Of a stretch of DNA of 64,000 bases, positions 22,990 through 36,324 are shown piece after piece. The stretch is from Diprion similis (lineage: Eukaryota > Arthropoda > Insecta > Hymenoptera > Diprionidae). A program made the position numbers and the translations under genes. Location of the stretch: positions 21,762,001 to 21,826,000 of the forward strand of contig NC_060112.1 in assembly GCF_021155765.1 (NCBI RefSeq), in the 5' to 3' direction. The notes below the pieces were generated by a model that was not told the DNA's origin, made no database searches, and saw nothing but the letters and a program-made list of their open reading frames with translations. Positions within the stretch are counted from its first letter, which is position 1. Each line of letters begins with the position of its first letter.

Positions 22990-25900
22990 AATCGCGTTTC
23001 ATTGACCTACTGATTGATACATTGATCACTTGATCAGTTAATATTTTTACACATTCCAAAACCGTTTTCGTATGCAACTATAGGTGTATTGTTTTAAAAA
23101 TTTTACGGAACAAAGTTGAATTTGAAAGAACGTAAAATCTAGCGTTATTTTTGCATAAATTTGTATACCTATAATACCTAGAGATTTCTTCTTTGAAAAA
23201 CAAGTATACCTATTAATGTATTGTACGTTTAATATGCTATACACATACGATATAACAAATTTGATTAAGTGAGAACGTAGCTCGCTCGTGTCGTCGTAAC
23301 ACTTTCCGACTCGGCAATGCTACGTCTTCCTGTTGAACTTCTCTAATTTTCTCTTCTTACCGTATATTTTTTCCAATGCGGTAACGCGTTTCTCTGCAAA
23401 CTCATGAGTTGGTACATGAAACCATAGTAAATCCATGCGATATGTGTCCATAACTCTAGTACTTAAGTTGAACTTGAGAACGTGTAAGAAATTTATCACC
23501 TATTCATTGTATATTCACTTTCACAAATACCTCAACTTTTTGCCTGACCACCTACAGACAGATTCATTCTCATCATTCTACCTGCAGCACAACATTCGTA
23601 AATTAGGTATCGATGACGATGATGAAATCTTGATTTGTTTATTTATGGATATACATAGATATGCATGTAAATATGTCTCTAAATATCTTATCTCCTCTGG
23701 ATAGTGTTTACTCTTATTCCAAGCAAAATGTCATGATTTTCAGTTATTATTTTACCATCACCATCTGTATTTCAAATGGGTATAGATGATACCGAAAGAA
23801 ATTTCTGGTGTCAATTTGCTATTTACAGACTTTAGTTAGTTTCAATTGGAAATGTAGATATACATTGAGGTTGGCTTGCGATTTCAAATCTTGGGGGGGG
23901 GGGGGTAGGTGCTTGGGTACCATCGAAAACTAAGTTTATTCAATTCAACGGCTTAAGCTTGAAATATTATACCGCAAGCAAATAGTTGAAGAAATATCGA
24001 ATCAACGACGCAATTTCGTTGCATAACGATCTCACGTGATTCAACGTCGTTTACTACAGCAAATAGGTATATATAATATAATTATGATTTCGCTATTTCT
24101 CTAACTATAGTTCTAATTTCTTTTGCATATCTCCAAATTTATGCAGTTATAACTATTTTACATCGTATTAGAAATACTTGTGGATCCATATCGGTTTATT
24201 TTACTACGCTTATGTATATTATTAAACGTTTCATGACGGACAATAATTTTCACAATGGTGCGCAGACGTCGCTCTCGTCGCTCGCGCGCAGCGTTTTCTC
24301 CTCGCATGTAAATATGCGAGTTTTGTAAACATCCTAGTTTCTATCAACACCTTGTCTTGAATTTCGGGGAGAAGATAAATTGGTCTATTCTTGATTTCGC
24401 TTTCCTAAATTTGTTCAACGTATATATCTACCTATATTTATAAGTTATACAGTTGACACTTTTTTTTGATTGAATTGTTTAACAGCGAACGCAAGAACAT
24501 ATCCAAAATGTAGAAATATATCGGTAAAGTAGATATTTCTATAATATTAGACGCAATTATTAATAACGCGTATTGTGTTTTCTTTCTTTTGTTTCCTCTG
24601 AAACTTGAATTCTTCTGCACAGATATGTAATATATATGTATACGCATTTAGTACGGACTTTTTTTTACATTTATACGGGTGAGTTGAGTGGGTCAACTGT
24701 GCTTAAAAAGATGAGAGAAAAAAAAATTTAAATAACAGAAAGGAAGTCATATTTATATTCCGCAGTATCCACAAACTTTCTCTTTTTTTTTTTTTTTTTT
24801 GTTCATCATCATCAATTCAGCATCAATTGGGGAAAATTTGACGGTGTGAAAATCTTTTTGTCATGTAGTTTTCGCAACTGTCTTGCGACCGATTACGCTT
24901 AAACATGATTCTCTGCTGCTATTATATACACACACTATGCATGAATAAGTATAACATGCATAAGATCTTGTGGTTTTTAAATTTCGTACAATCATGCTTG
25001 CCTATCTTCGCCTCTGCGCCATGTTATAGACGAACATAAAAATTTTCGTTACGTATGCGATACACGTCGGTGCATGTTAATTGCTTCTATCACGAATTAA
25101 GTGATATTTATCAACTAAATGTGAATTAGGAATTCTTTTTAGTACGTATGGAAGCAATCGAAATTTCGTTATAACTTTAGTTTATTTTTCTGTGCCATAG
25201 AATGTGAATTTTTGCCATGGTAAAATATTTTACTGTTACAATTGTCGTTTGTTTGAAAACTGGGTTAGGTGAAATTTTTCACACCTCTATGTTGGTATTA
25301 TTCTTCTTTCCGCTTAACGTTTCGCGTTAGCGATTATTCTTACCTCGTATACATAAGTATACGTGCGAATTTATATTCGCAGTTGGTAAACACGCGCGTG
25401 CGCGCGCATGAATGTTACGTAATTTTGTTTTGGAAAGCAAAAAGATAATGATGATGAGAATCGCGCGCTGAGTCCGTTATATAGGTATGTAGTGGTGAAC
25501 GAAACACGAAAAGAAAAATAGCAAGAAATATTCGTCGTCTTACGCAATATCCCCAATATACATATACTCGATCGCATCTACATAATACTAACGACACATT
25601 ATTTCATCTATTTTTGCTTGTTGGCAAACAGAACCTTTGCATTCTACCGCGAACCCAGATCACGTCCAAAACTGTCTTTGCAATGGCCTAGAAATGACGA
25701 AACATCCGTGCAATGGCATTCGAGGAGTCGTCTTTAATCGAAAAATACTGCTTGAACGATCTAGAGAGTCGAGGTGTGTAGGGTAGATATTATACATCTT
25801 ATTCTTACTACGAAGTTGCTCGATTCTTATCTTCTTGGCATTCTATCCACTCATTTAAAATCTCTTTTTATTTTATTGAGTTTCCAAAGTAACAGTTAGT

Positions 25901-26582
25901 TATAGGTATACGAATGTTACGATTTGAAAATTAAATGATACAGGCGTACAAACATTTCGATCGTTTATTCACGTGCCAATCTTATTCGAAAACGTGACAA
26001 ACCCGTGTGAGACATTCAACGGGAGTTGAAATTCACTAGACGAATGTACGATAACGCGAGCTTGAAACTTATAGCTTCGAGCAGATTATTGCTGTAAGAT
26101 CTTACCAGATACCTACACGCAATTCGGTTCTTTCCGATGCGACGCGACGATATGATGTCAGTCGAGCAGTCGAATGATATTGTCTGACCTGATAAAAGAT
26201 TCTGTTGTTATTGTTTTGTAGATTATCATGAAGTTACCACTCATATCTGTTGTATTATACACGAGTTACATTCGTGCCTGCGTAACAATTTACGCATCAT
26301 GTATGCCTATATCAAACAATGACAAAGTATTTTTTTTCTGCATCAACAATTGTAGCCAAAATATATGGGACACGACAAAAACGTCGAAGAGTCAATACGA
26401 AGTGTACCGTCGAAAGAACAATGCAATACGTGATACAATCGCAGTCTCAATTCTTAACTGAAACGACGTTGAGACTAATTTTTACACAAGCTTGTGTCTG
26501 TACAGTTGTGCATTTGTGTATGTACAATATTGAAAACAAAATCCCTCTCAAGTATTAATAACAAGCGTATGTTTATAAAATG

Positions 26583-26612
26583 TTCTCGAGTGCGTCTGCA
26601 GGCACTCGAGAA
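26583..26612. repeat. Perfect 11-bp hairpin
   Basis: TTCTCGAGTGC (26583-26593) faces GCACTCGAGAA (26602-26612) across an 8-base loop. There is no T-run after it, and it is on no identified transcript end. It may be chance or a protein-binding palindrome (the arms contain CTCGAG). Confidence 0.5.
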
Positions 26613-27775
26613 TAGAAAACTTTGTCGATTGGAATAATGCGCCAGCCGTTCTGAAGCGGTCAAAATTTCAATACCGAAGGGGCGCCAAGAATATAATATT
26701 TGAATTTTCCTGCATGGCGCATAATCAGGTAGATCTGCTTAATACCTATGCACAAGAACTAGATTGGGGGTAAATTTATCAAAACAGCTGTTTTATTCCG
26801 TTGGTTAGAATGTATCAGGCCTTAGCGACAGCTGCATTATTTCCTTATTTACTCAGACAATCAGTCTGCAGTGTTTTAAAATTCGAACCGTTTTCAACAC
26901 TTCGTAATTTTACGACGACTGTATGGAACGTTATCATAGAGCTGCCATTACAGAGCAGAGAAACTTGATTCACAGAAAAATCCTAGTCCGACTTTCGGCT
27001 ACATTAAATGATTCATTCATTCATCATGAATATTAAATTGTCATGATGAAAACAGCTGCTCGGTCAGCTGTGTACCATAAAGATATAATATCTTGACACA
27101 ACGTCCTGCGCTCGACCGAATGCTTTGATGCTTGAATTATGCATATTATACAGTTCAAATTATCGCTCCTGTGAACAATTCTTTCACACGGGTTTAGGAA
27201 ATACATTCCGTCCACATGTTTGTTATTCGGTATATTTACCGATCTCTTCGTAATTGAATATTTTAATGATTTCTTTTGTTTACTGTTAATTGAAGGGTGT
27301 TTTTTCGTTGTTATTTATATTGAATGGTTTACGCTCATAATTCAAATAAGCTAGCAGAGTTAGCCGAGCTAGAAGAGTATATGATGAAATGTTTTCACGT
27401 CTCCGTCCTTGAAGGATGAGACGATTCAGACGATAAAGCCAACAAAACATACGAGAAAAATAACTGAAGGAAATGAAAATATTTTCAGGTTTTATCTTCA
27501 TTTTGAAAACATCGCATTGAAATAAATAAAACAAATGAAGAGATGCCCTATTAAATGTAAAAAAAAATGTCTTCAGGGTTTGTCTCATTGGTTTTTTGTT
27601 ATTCGTAATAACGAAAAGTCGGGTATCGTTTTGTTTACTGTCAATCAATGACCGTTGTTGTTGGTGCGCTGGCACCACTATACTATACAAGTAATCACGA
27701 ATAGAAATTTCCATTGATGCTTGAAGGTGACAGCAATCATACTTACCCGCTTGTTTTCGTATTATATGATTCCAG

Positions 27776-27905
27776 ATACTAGGCCAGCCAGTTGTTGAGC
27801 CATTCTTGTGGTGTGACTACTTCTTTTGGTCAGACTACAATTTGGCAGTGTTTCACGTTACCTACTTCTACTAAGGTAGTCGGTCGTCGGTCACACGTAG
27901 CAGGA
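27776..27905 (+). promoter_or_regulatory. CycG: Cyclin G 5' UTR part of first coding exon
   Basis: The acceptor ATGATTCCAG precedes 27776. The 130 bases up to the ATG carry stops in all three frames, so they are untranslated and must be spliced to upstream non-coding exons. A second AG at 27781-27782 is a possible alternative acceptor. Confidence 0.6.
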
Positions 27906-30900
27906 ATGGACACATCGGGCTCGCCTGTACCGGATGCAATCCACCCTCTTGTAGAGCAGCTGCAAGAAGCTCTGGTGCTTGAGACCAAGTATCAACCCAA
28001 TCTTCAACTACCCATTACCACACAGGTAGAGTACAAAAAAAAAAAAATACATAAATATAAACGACACTTGCTGGGAAATTTTATCACAATGCTCTTAAAT
28101 CCAAATATTCGCAAATGTAATTTTAATCTTTATTTCATTCAAGAATGATGAGATAACCATTGGCGCTCGGGATGGATCGGCGCACGTGTTACGGTGCCTA
28201 AAGGTGTGGTACGACCTACCATCGGATGTGTTCTTCATAGCGATCAATCTCATGGATCGCTTCCTGACTAAAATGAAGGCACGGCCTAAGCACATGGCTT
28301 GTATCAGCGTGTCGTCATTTCACATCGCAGCGGTTCAAATGGCTCAATCGTTGGATGCAGACCATTTGGTTTCCATATCTCAGTGCAAATGTACTGGCGG
28401 CGACCTAAAACGCATGTCAGAAGTTATCCGCAATAAACTGGGATGGGACTCGGGTGCACAAGTTATTACTGCTCTTACCTTTCTTCGACTATTCAATGTC
28501 ATGTTTCATGCCGCTGCTGGACAGTTGGGACTCGCCGATTTATATGCTAATATTGTCAAGGTATGCGCGACACTCTTTTATTACAGTAAAAGTACTATTA
28601 TCGGTCCTTCTATACACGGGTATGTTTATTCTTTCTTTTTCTTTATTATATAAATATGTTTGAATTTTATAGGAGTCTGAACTTCTTCTGAGGCTGGAAA
28701 TGGTGGCGTGTGATGGTAACTGCGCGAGTCTAAGACCATCCGAAGTTGCATTGGTTTTGCTGTGTACGTACTTAGATAGCGCTGTAAATCGTCTCGATAG
28801 CAATGCCGATACCACTATGTCCCTTGCTGGTATTGCCGGCCCATCCACCTCCAGCTTGACAGTCGCTGCTAATCCTGCTCACCAGATGCTGAGACTTGTT
28901 GATTTCGCTGCGGAACTTCAGAAAATTTGTAAGGTAATTACAAGATAGAAGCAGAAGGCTATTATCAGTTAATTTGAACCTTTTACTGGGCGGAAAAAAA
29001 GACACTTAAAGAATTACATGTAATTGCAAACGTTTTTTAGATCCCAGATGAAAGCTTCTATCGTACACACGAATTGGTAGGCGCAATATTGAGCAAATAC
29101 AATGCCCAAGAGCAAACACCGCACAGACAAAGGCTGGTTTGGAGATTATCATCTCGGACCGCTCGTCTTTTACGACCTACTGATAAATTTACCTCAGTCT
29201 TACCAGCCATTGCTGAGCATGCCCCGATTCCTTCACCTAGCAGGATCAGGTATAAATATATAGATTATTATTTCAGAATTTAATAGTATATATGTATGAT
29301 GAAGTGTGATGTGGTGTTGACGTGTATACGTTTAATTGAGTTGAAAGAGCTTTTAATTATATGTGTACTGATTCTATAAAACTTTCATGTGACGGATTGC
29401 TTATATTTATGGTAGGTATAGAACAATTTTTCACACAAGCTGATCAAATTGTAATTTTCACAATTGTACGTAATAATTTCTAAATAAGCTCTTTCAATTC
29501 AAAATAGTCAATATACAATCATCTATCCAACTAAGGACAAAAGTTGAGCATTTTTCAAAAGGATGGTAGGAATAAATTTGCGCTGTCAATGTCCATAATT
29601 ACAGTATGTGTCATTACTTGCCGCACATGATTGTATTGTTGGCTTTGTAAACTGAAAAGTGAACTGTGTTGATATTATTTTAAGTATTAAATTATATGAA
29701 TGTTTCTAATCCACCTTTCTGGGTAAAGTAGAAGCAGCGTTCATGGTCGACAGATTCGTCCATCGAATGTTATCTACTGGAAATATTGTAGGGTGTAGTT
29801 CCTTTAGTAGCTAGGAGCAAGCATCATTCAGTCGAACATATTACTTACCATTGGTGTTTTTCTTTTTGATTTTCCTTTAGAAAAAGTCGGAAATTTGCAC
29901 GTCGTCATGGCAACAAGAGGCGATAAAGATGCCACATTGTCAATGTGCATCCAAGGTATTTATAAATAGTAGATCGGGCCACCTTCCCGAACAATACATC
30001 ACGTATTTTCAGTTTTCATAGTTATCCTATTTCATTTAATCACCCCATGTTTTGTGTTATTGTCAATCATTTTGTGAATTAATTTCACTTGAAAGAAAAC
30101 ACCGAATACGCGGATAGTGGATATAGGTAATTAGGTATTCACAATATCAAAAGTTTGGGCAGTGCAATTGGGAAAGGTATGCTGATCTGTCGCAATGACT
30201 AAGATTGTACTATACGTGTACATGAATCACGCTCCTGTATCCCTTCTTGTCTATCTTTCACACAGAGATTAGTACTTTTTATCGATTACTTAATTTTATT
30301 CGGAATTTGATGCATTTTTTTCTTGATTAATTTGAATTATCAGTAATAAAATTTAATCTTACCCTATTTCGCTTCTGGACTGATCATGTGATTGATAAAA
30401 TCATTAAAATAGACAATCAACAAGGGCATTGATATTAGTTAATGACATTAGTTTATCGATTGACGGTTTGTCTGTGTTTGACACTTTCATTCCTTGCAAC
30501 CGAGAATCTAATTAATTGTAGTCATATATTTAGCTTATTGGGAATTCATTCTGGCAATCTTGCGTTTATTTCACGACTTATTCCATCATTGAATAGTTAC
30601 AACCACTTATTGGAATACTCCTGCATACATATAGAGCAGTTTTCTCCCACGTTGTTTAAACTGCAAATACGGATTTGTTCATCCTTACAGCTTGTGACAG
30701 GTGAATCTGCATTAACGTGCCTAACAAGTAGAGTGGGTTTACCCAGGAAGGGTTGCGAATGTGATTTTTTTTCATCAATTTATATTCTGCATGATATATT
30801 TTAGACTTATTGTTTACTATATTACGTTCTTTATCAAAATCTCAAATTTATTATTAATGTCAACAACATGTTGAATTCACCATCTTGAAGGGAAAAGCAA

Positions 30901-31140
30901 AGTAGCAAGAATGTTGAAAAACGTTTGCTTTGTAATTAGTCTTAAATCTGAGGAAAATGAACGATCTCTTATAATTATGTTTGTTGTCGAAACTAAATAT
31001 TATATTTGTTTTCACCTTTAAGGTGCGGCAGCATAAGTTCATCTTCCAGCTGGTCCAGTGAGGACGAAATTGGCATTGACTGGGATATGGACACCACGGA
31101 CAGAATTTTGCATCCTATTGACTGGCCGATTCAGTGTTAA
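27906..31140 (+). CDS. CycG: Cyclin G
   Basis: Coding exons are 27906-28025, 28144-28560, 28673-28933, 29041-29249 and 31023-31140; all junctions are GT/AG and the phases agree. The product is 374 aa. The ATG at 27906 is chosen because the exon from its acceptor (27776) has stops in all frames before it. Residues about 45-170 form the cyclin box, with VLRCLKVWYDLPSDV and INLMDRFLTKMKARPKHMAC, diagnostic of the cyclin G/I group. The third exon adds the second half of the cyclin fold and an Ala/Ser-rich loop. The C-terminus is Ser-rich then acidic (WSSEDEIGIDWDMD). In Drosophila, CycG acts in growth control, meiotic recombination and PP2A/insulin signalling; I infer similar roles. The leader is probably long and multi-exonic (islands at 5.2 and 14.1 kb). 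An alternative end is listed separately. Confidence 0.93.
29881..29955 (+). other. CycG: Alternative terminal/cassette exon of Cyclin G
   Basis: This segment follows a good acceptor (TTTTTGATTTTCCTTTAG) and can receive the phase-2 donor after 29249. It then reads 15 basic residues (RKSRKFARRHGNKRR) to a TAA at 29924-29926, giving a 350-aa isoform. A donor-like AAG|GTATTT follows 29955, so it may be a cassette with a premature stop. The 29249 donor fits the 31023 acceptor equally well in frame. Both ends look protein-like: one strongly basic, the other Ser-rich and acidic. Confidence 0.55.
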
Positions 31141-34100
31141 TCAAATGAGGGTACGAATTGAAGGACTTAAAATTTCAATATTTCGAATGCCAGTTATGTT
31201 TTACCTACTGCTGCATCATACATCAAATTTGGGTTTGCATTTGCATCAAAGGAAAATTTTATAAAATCAACTTCAGGAATACCCTTGTGAAGAGAAAAAA
31301 GAATAACAATCAAGGTAGAGAGTAATAAGTTTTTGTTTTTTACTTATTTGTTGATATCATTTCATGCTTAGCTTGCGAGTTTATTACGGCGCTGTTAAAT
31401 TATCCCTGTGAGGTATGTGCTATCAATCAACCCGTTTTGAACGGTCCTGCACTACTTGAACTGTCTTTTAAACAGTTTCGTATTAACTCTGCAGTGCATA
31501 TTGAATAAGATTTTTTCCTGAACATCTGTGTACACGATATCTACCGTACATACGTATATACATACCTATATTTACTAAAAATATAAAAAGCCAAGCTAAA
31601 ATATGTATACATATATATAGATATGTATATATATATACATACAAAAAAAAAAAAACAAAAAAAAAAAACTAAAAGGTCGAAAAAGTTATCAAGCATAAAA
31701 AAAAAATTAAAAATTTTTTATTAAAAAAAAAAATATAAAATAGCGTAATAAGCAGGTAAACTTATTAAGGTGGCTTGACATAGCATAAGTTTGAAGAGCC
31801 AATTGGTTGATTGAAATTGTTTTTGTTCTAGTTCCAGAATTGCCACAAATGAAGATAGAATAAAAAACGAAATGTTGCTTGTTAAGGAAATGTGAAGAAA
31901 GTCTAGGGTATAGATTTTCATTCTGGAATTATGACATCAATTCATTGATACCAATTCATTGACACTTGTAAGTGGTTCCGTTGTTGGTAGAAGGGTGTCA
32001 TCGGTTTTTCGGTCTACCCTGAATTGAGGCTGTCTGTAATGGGCTACTAGCGTGACGGTAGTGTGGAGAGAAATGTGAAATTTAGCCAGATGCGCCATTC
32101 TAAATCTTATTACAAAGCTCTGTGGTTACTCTCGAGATTCCGAATACATATAAAGTTTTGACGATTTAAAGAAAAGTGTAAAAATTATATTTATTTATTA
32201 TGTGTTGTGACAAGCAAGACAAAAATTATTCATTATAGTATATGCATTTCTACGATGTTTGGTTGGTAATGTTTATTGAATATAAAAAAATTTAGAGTCG
32301 TGAAATATTATGAGAAAATACCCGAGTAGATAAGTGGATGGATGAGCGTCAGAACACAGCCAGTTTGTGCTAGTCAAAAGTCACTATGTTCAATCTCTGT
32401 TTTTAATTCAGTGTTTTAACTCTCAGTTTTTATTATCCTAATTAATTAATGAAGATATAAAATGTCTCATTAAGTAAAAGGTCCTAATATCAAAACATGT
32501 TTCCAGTTTATTTTTTCTGAAGGTTTACGTAATAAACCAATTCCAAAAGCAACTTCAATCTCATAGATTCTGCATAAGAGTCACGGGTAAAGCGTTAATA
32601 AACTCATTCAATTCATAAATGATATACCATTTACAATAAATTTACATATACATCTCAGGGTAAATGCTGGCATTGGGTGAATATTCTCTGAGAAACATTA
32701 CAGTACATGTATATTCGCAGAAGTTGAAAATAAACTAGTGCAATTTTGTGTGCTGGTCATGGCTTTTAGTTACATGTAACCCTCTACGACTTTCTTACCA
32801 ACAAAATTATCGTTTCGTATCAAATACATTTATTATTCATTCGAATGCAAATCATATACACATTTATATCTATCAAGACGTCCCATCGTACTAGAATTTT
32901 TCGTACTACAGTTATCATTTTTCTTTTAAGTCCAATACCACTTACCGTAGGATGTTCTACGTGCCTTCACTCTGGCAGTGGTATTCGATGATATTGTGGA
33001 AAATAACTTAAGTCTCGCCTTAATCACAATTATTGTGCTCTACATATAAGTCCGGGCGTTTTCACGAATAAAAAAAAAAAAGGAAAAATGATGTAAGATT
33101 CTTTTTTTGATGTGTAAAATTCTTTATTTAATTTAATTTGTTATTGAATCGTAGTATGTTCTACGGCCGCCCGGTCATGGCGGTATCTCTTACTTTGACT
33201 ATCCAACCATTTCTCGAATAAATTATTCTTCAGACGTATTTGTCTCCTTTTTTTTCTCAATACAAGCTTAAATTAATACCAAAAGTGTTTGAAATGTAGT
33301 AGACAGACCTCAGTGTTTGCTCGAAATTAACCTGAATAATTTATTCATCTTGGTATTGAGCAAACGATATTCCACTTTTTTTATGACTCGTACTGATCAT
33401 TTGAAATCGCAAAAATTTAAATCATATTATAACAGCTTTGTTTCAAGTCCTCCAAAAATGTTGGTATAGATTGTTGTGGGGGTGGGGGAAAAGATGAATT
33501 ATTTTCTTGATTGTCCGCGTCATTCGCAGTAATAAAACGACATAATTAGCTACATGAATTGTCGTTACTTCAATATACTGCTTACTTTCCAAATTCATTG
33601 TTGTTCCATTACTGGGAGAATGAATATTGCCTTTCCCGGTTAGCTGACTCTTGCATCGAACTTGTAACAAAAACAATAACGGAATAAATAAGAACTGTAA
33701 AAAAAAAACTGAGCAACATCTGACGTAATAAGTATAAGAGTCTTTCTTAGAAATTAATAAATAAAGTGATAAACGTAAGTACCACCACGTTGTTACATCT
33801 GTGATACATCAGCCAGCCAGCCAACCAAGTATAATCTTATAAAAAATACTGTCAAAAGTACAAAATAATTATTTGAATTCGTTAAAGGAATCAATGTGAA
33901 TAAAAGTATTTCAACATGCCCTTTAGAAGGGTAAAAGATCTCAGTCATAAAAATTCAGTCAAATTTTGCATCGTATCAATTGAAATAATGATTTATACCT
34001 TCTAATTACTACCAAATTAAAAAAAAAACCCTGCTCTTGGTAGAAAATTTACCGGTCATCTAGTTTTATGTTATAAATATAATTGTTTCATATTGATGTG

Positions 34101-36120
34101 GAGCAGATGAATTTTTTTCATTTTAAATCTACATATCCATGACCATTTCGACATATATATCGTGTTTTCGATACTATTAAACTTTTCGATACTGCGTTCG
34201 AGGAAACATTAATCATTCCGAATATTTACAAGTGAAAATGAAGCAACTTTTATCGACATACTAATGAAATTTTAATATTTACTTGAAGCTTCATTTATCA
34301 AGTAAGCTTTCAGTACCGTTCCATTAAACGAAAATAGCATGAATTTGACTGAAATTTTATGATGACATGTGAAGCTATACCTGCAGCTTCATATTTAATT
34401 AAAGTGTGAGAGAGTGTATGTTCATAAAAATATTTAAGAAGAAAGCAAACGTAATTTAGGAAAGATGTTTCTGTGTGGTGCAAGTGTGTCACCAGATTAA
34501 AGTGGGTCGGCAGAGAAACACACAACTCTTGTATATAGCGAAAAAATGTATTTTCTTTTACGTGTCGAATCGTCTCTGCCGATTTTCGATGTTAAATATC
34601 TTAATATTATTATTATATAACATTTGATAAAGAGAGTGCACAATGTTTTGCCCCTTAAATGTTTACACAAAAAAAAAAGGAAAAGCAAAAAGAAAAGAAA
34701 AAAGTTATTATAAATATATGTATTTGTATACATTTTCGTATACACAGGGTAAAGCGAGATAACTTTGTGCAACTGGAATATTACGCACACTAAAAAGACA
34801 ACAGATGCTTCTTTCATTGCTGACAAATTGGGTTGCGACAATTAATACTCATAGATGTTTGCAAGTACCCGTCACTGTTCTAAAGTGAAGTTTAAACTAA
34901 CATAACTGTCTACTGTTTCCTAAATACAATCTTCTCAGAAAAAATTTACATTTTCTAATTGCACTGTTTAACATGTTATTCCCCATATTTATTCGACATT
35001 CTTATAAAATTCCTGGGAAATAAAACTGCTCTCTTTTTCCAAGTATGAGATCTCCAATATGGACAGTCATCTCTCCTCACCCTTGTATATATATATAAAT
35101 ATATATAGTATAGTTAATATATTATTGAAAGTTATTAAATCTTTCGTTTATTCTCGTTCTTACGATTATTATTGTATCATTCTCAACAACTCTAGTTATA
35201 CATCGTACTTCTCCATCAATGTAACACCTTCATAATTCTGTTCTTCATGTATAATTTGTGATCGAGTAGCCTGCATCATTTTCGCAAATTAATTTTCTCC
35301 TGATTCTACAATGGAGTTTGTCTGAATATGTAATATGCGTTACTACATACTTGGAAAATTCTGGTTCATTTTTATGCCACAAGAAATAAAAAGGACAATT
35401 GTGTAATTACTAGTTTACGTTAGGAATAATCGTTCTACGAAATTTCGAAGTATAATTCTCACATTGCAGAAGCGTCATTTTGGTTTAATGTCATTTTCAT
35501 TTGCATATTTTGGATTAAATGTAAGTATTTGGCGTGATTAAATAAAATGTTATACAACTAATGAATATGTATGCATTATTCTTAAATGGAATTAAAATGA
35601 AGCAGTATTTGTAAAATAATTATAAACAATAATTTCGAATTGATGCAAGTTAATCGAATCATTTCCATACATTTTTCACCATAACTAATGCACTTTGATG
35701 TTACAAAAAAATTGAGTGCAGAATCATATGTTCACATAAATATTTTTAAAAAATCATCAGCAAATCGAGTACCTATTGTTGTACATTAAATCATTGGTAT
35801 AATGTCATTGTTGTTATCAGAATAGCATATGACTGACAGTATGATTTGTCTTTCTCATCCATCGGCGATTATTATTGAATTTGTAATGCAGCAAATGAAT
35901 GCATTTGTAATAAATACAAAATACCGTACTATCATAAAAAAAACCTTATACTTGATATGTGTTGAAAATTTATTTACGATGCTATCATATTATTTCATAG
36001 CTTGGATAACTTTTGCACATATTTGGTTCGTATATGTGAAATATTATTACATTGAGAAACGATAGATTAATAGATTATCAGACGATTCATACTTGTTGCA
36101 TAAATTTGCATGTTGCAAAT
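31141..36120. other. Cyclin G 3' UTR and gene desert
   Basis: AT-rich sequence with several A-rich runs (31645-31740) and AATAAA-type signals. There is no supported exon on either strand. A small GC pocket at about 33160-33200 (CGGCCGCCCGGTCATGGCGG) has no frame around it. The first part must be the Cyclin G 3' UTR, but I cannot say where it ends. Confidence 0.5.
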
Positions 36121-36324
36121 ACTTATGTTTCAATGTTATAATGCTTGATCGCACTTGTGGTCCTTATCAGCTGTTCGGTCTTATATAAGAAACAGGTAAG
36201 TAGCAATTAGGTACCAACATGGGTACAAAGACATCTCTATTTTGTGTGGGAATTGCTTTGGGAGCTGAACTAGAGTTCCTATAATTAGTAAGCTGAACTA
36301 TCATCGCAGGTTTGTCATATCTCC

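Larger units (their letters stand above)
14889..27775. other. Long probable Cyclin G intron region
   Basis: Apart from the weak exon-like segments and repeats listed separately, I find no supported gene in these 12.9 kb. Microsatellites, a poly-C tract, a poly-G tract (23893-23905) and several inverted repeats occur. Longer minus-strand frames, such as the 142-codon one at 27286-27714, are Phe/Arg/Asn-rich and look like chance openings in AT-rich DNA. Confidence 0.5.

Noticed and set aside
27286-27714. 142-codon minus-strand open frame with an ATG
   Set aside because: Composition is Phe/Leu/Arg/Asn-rich, with no motif, in AT-rich DNA; an opening of this size is near what chance gives in 64 kb.
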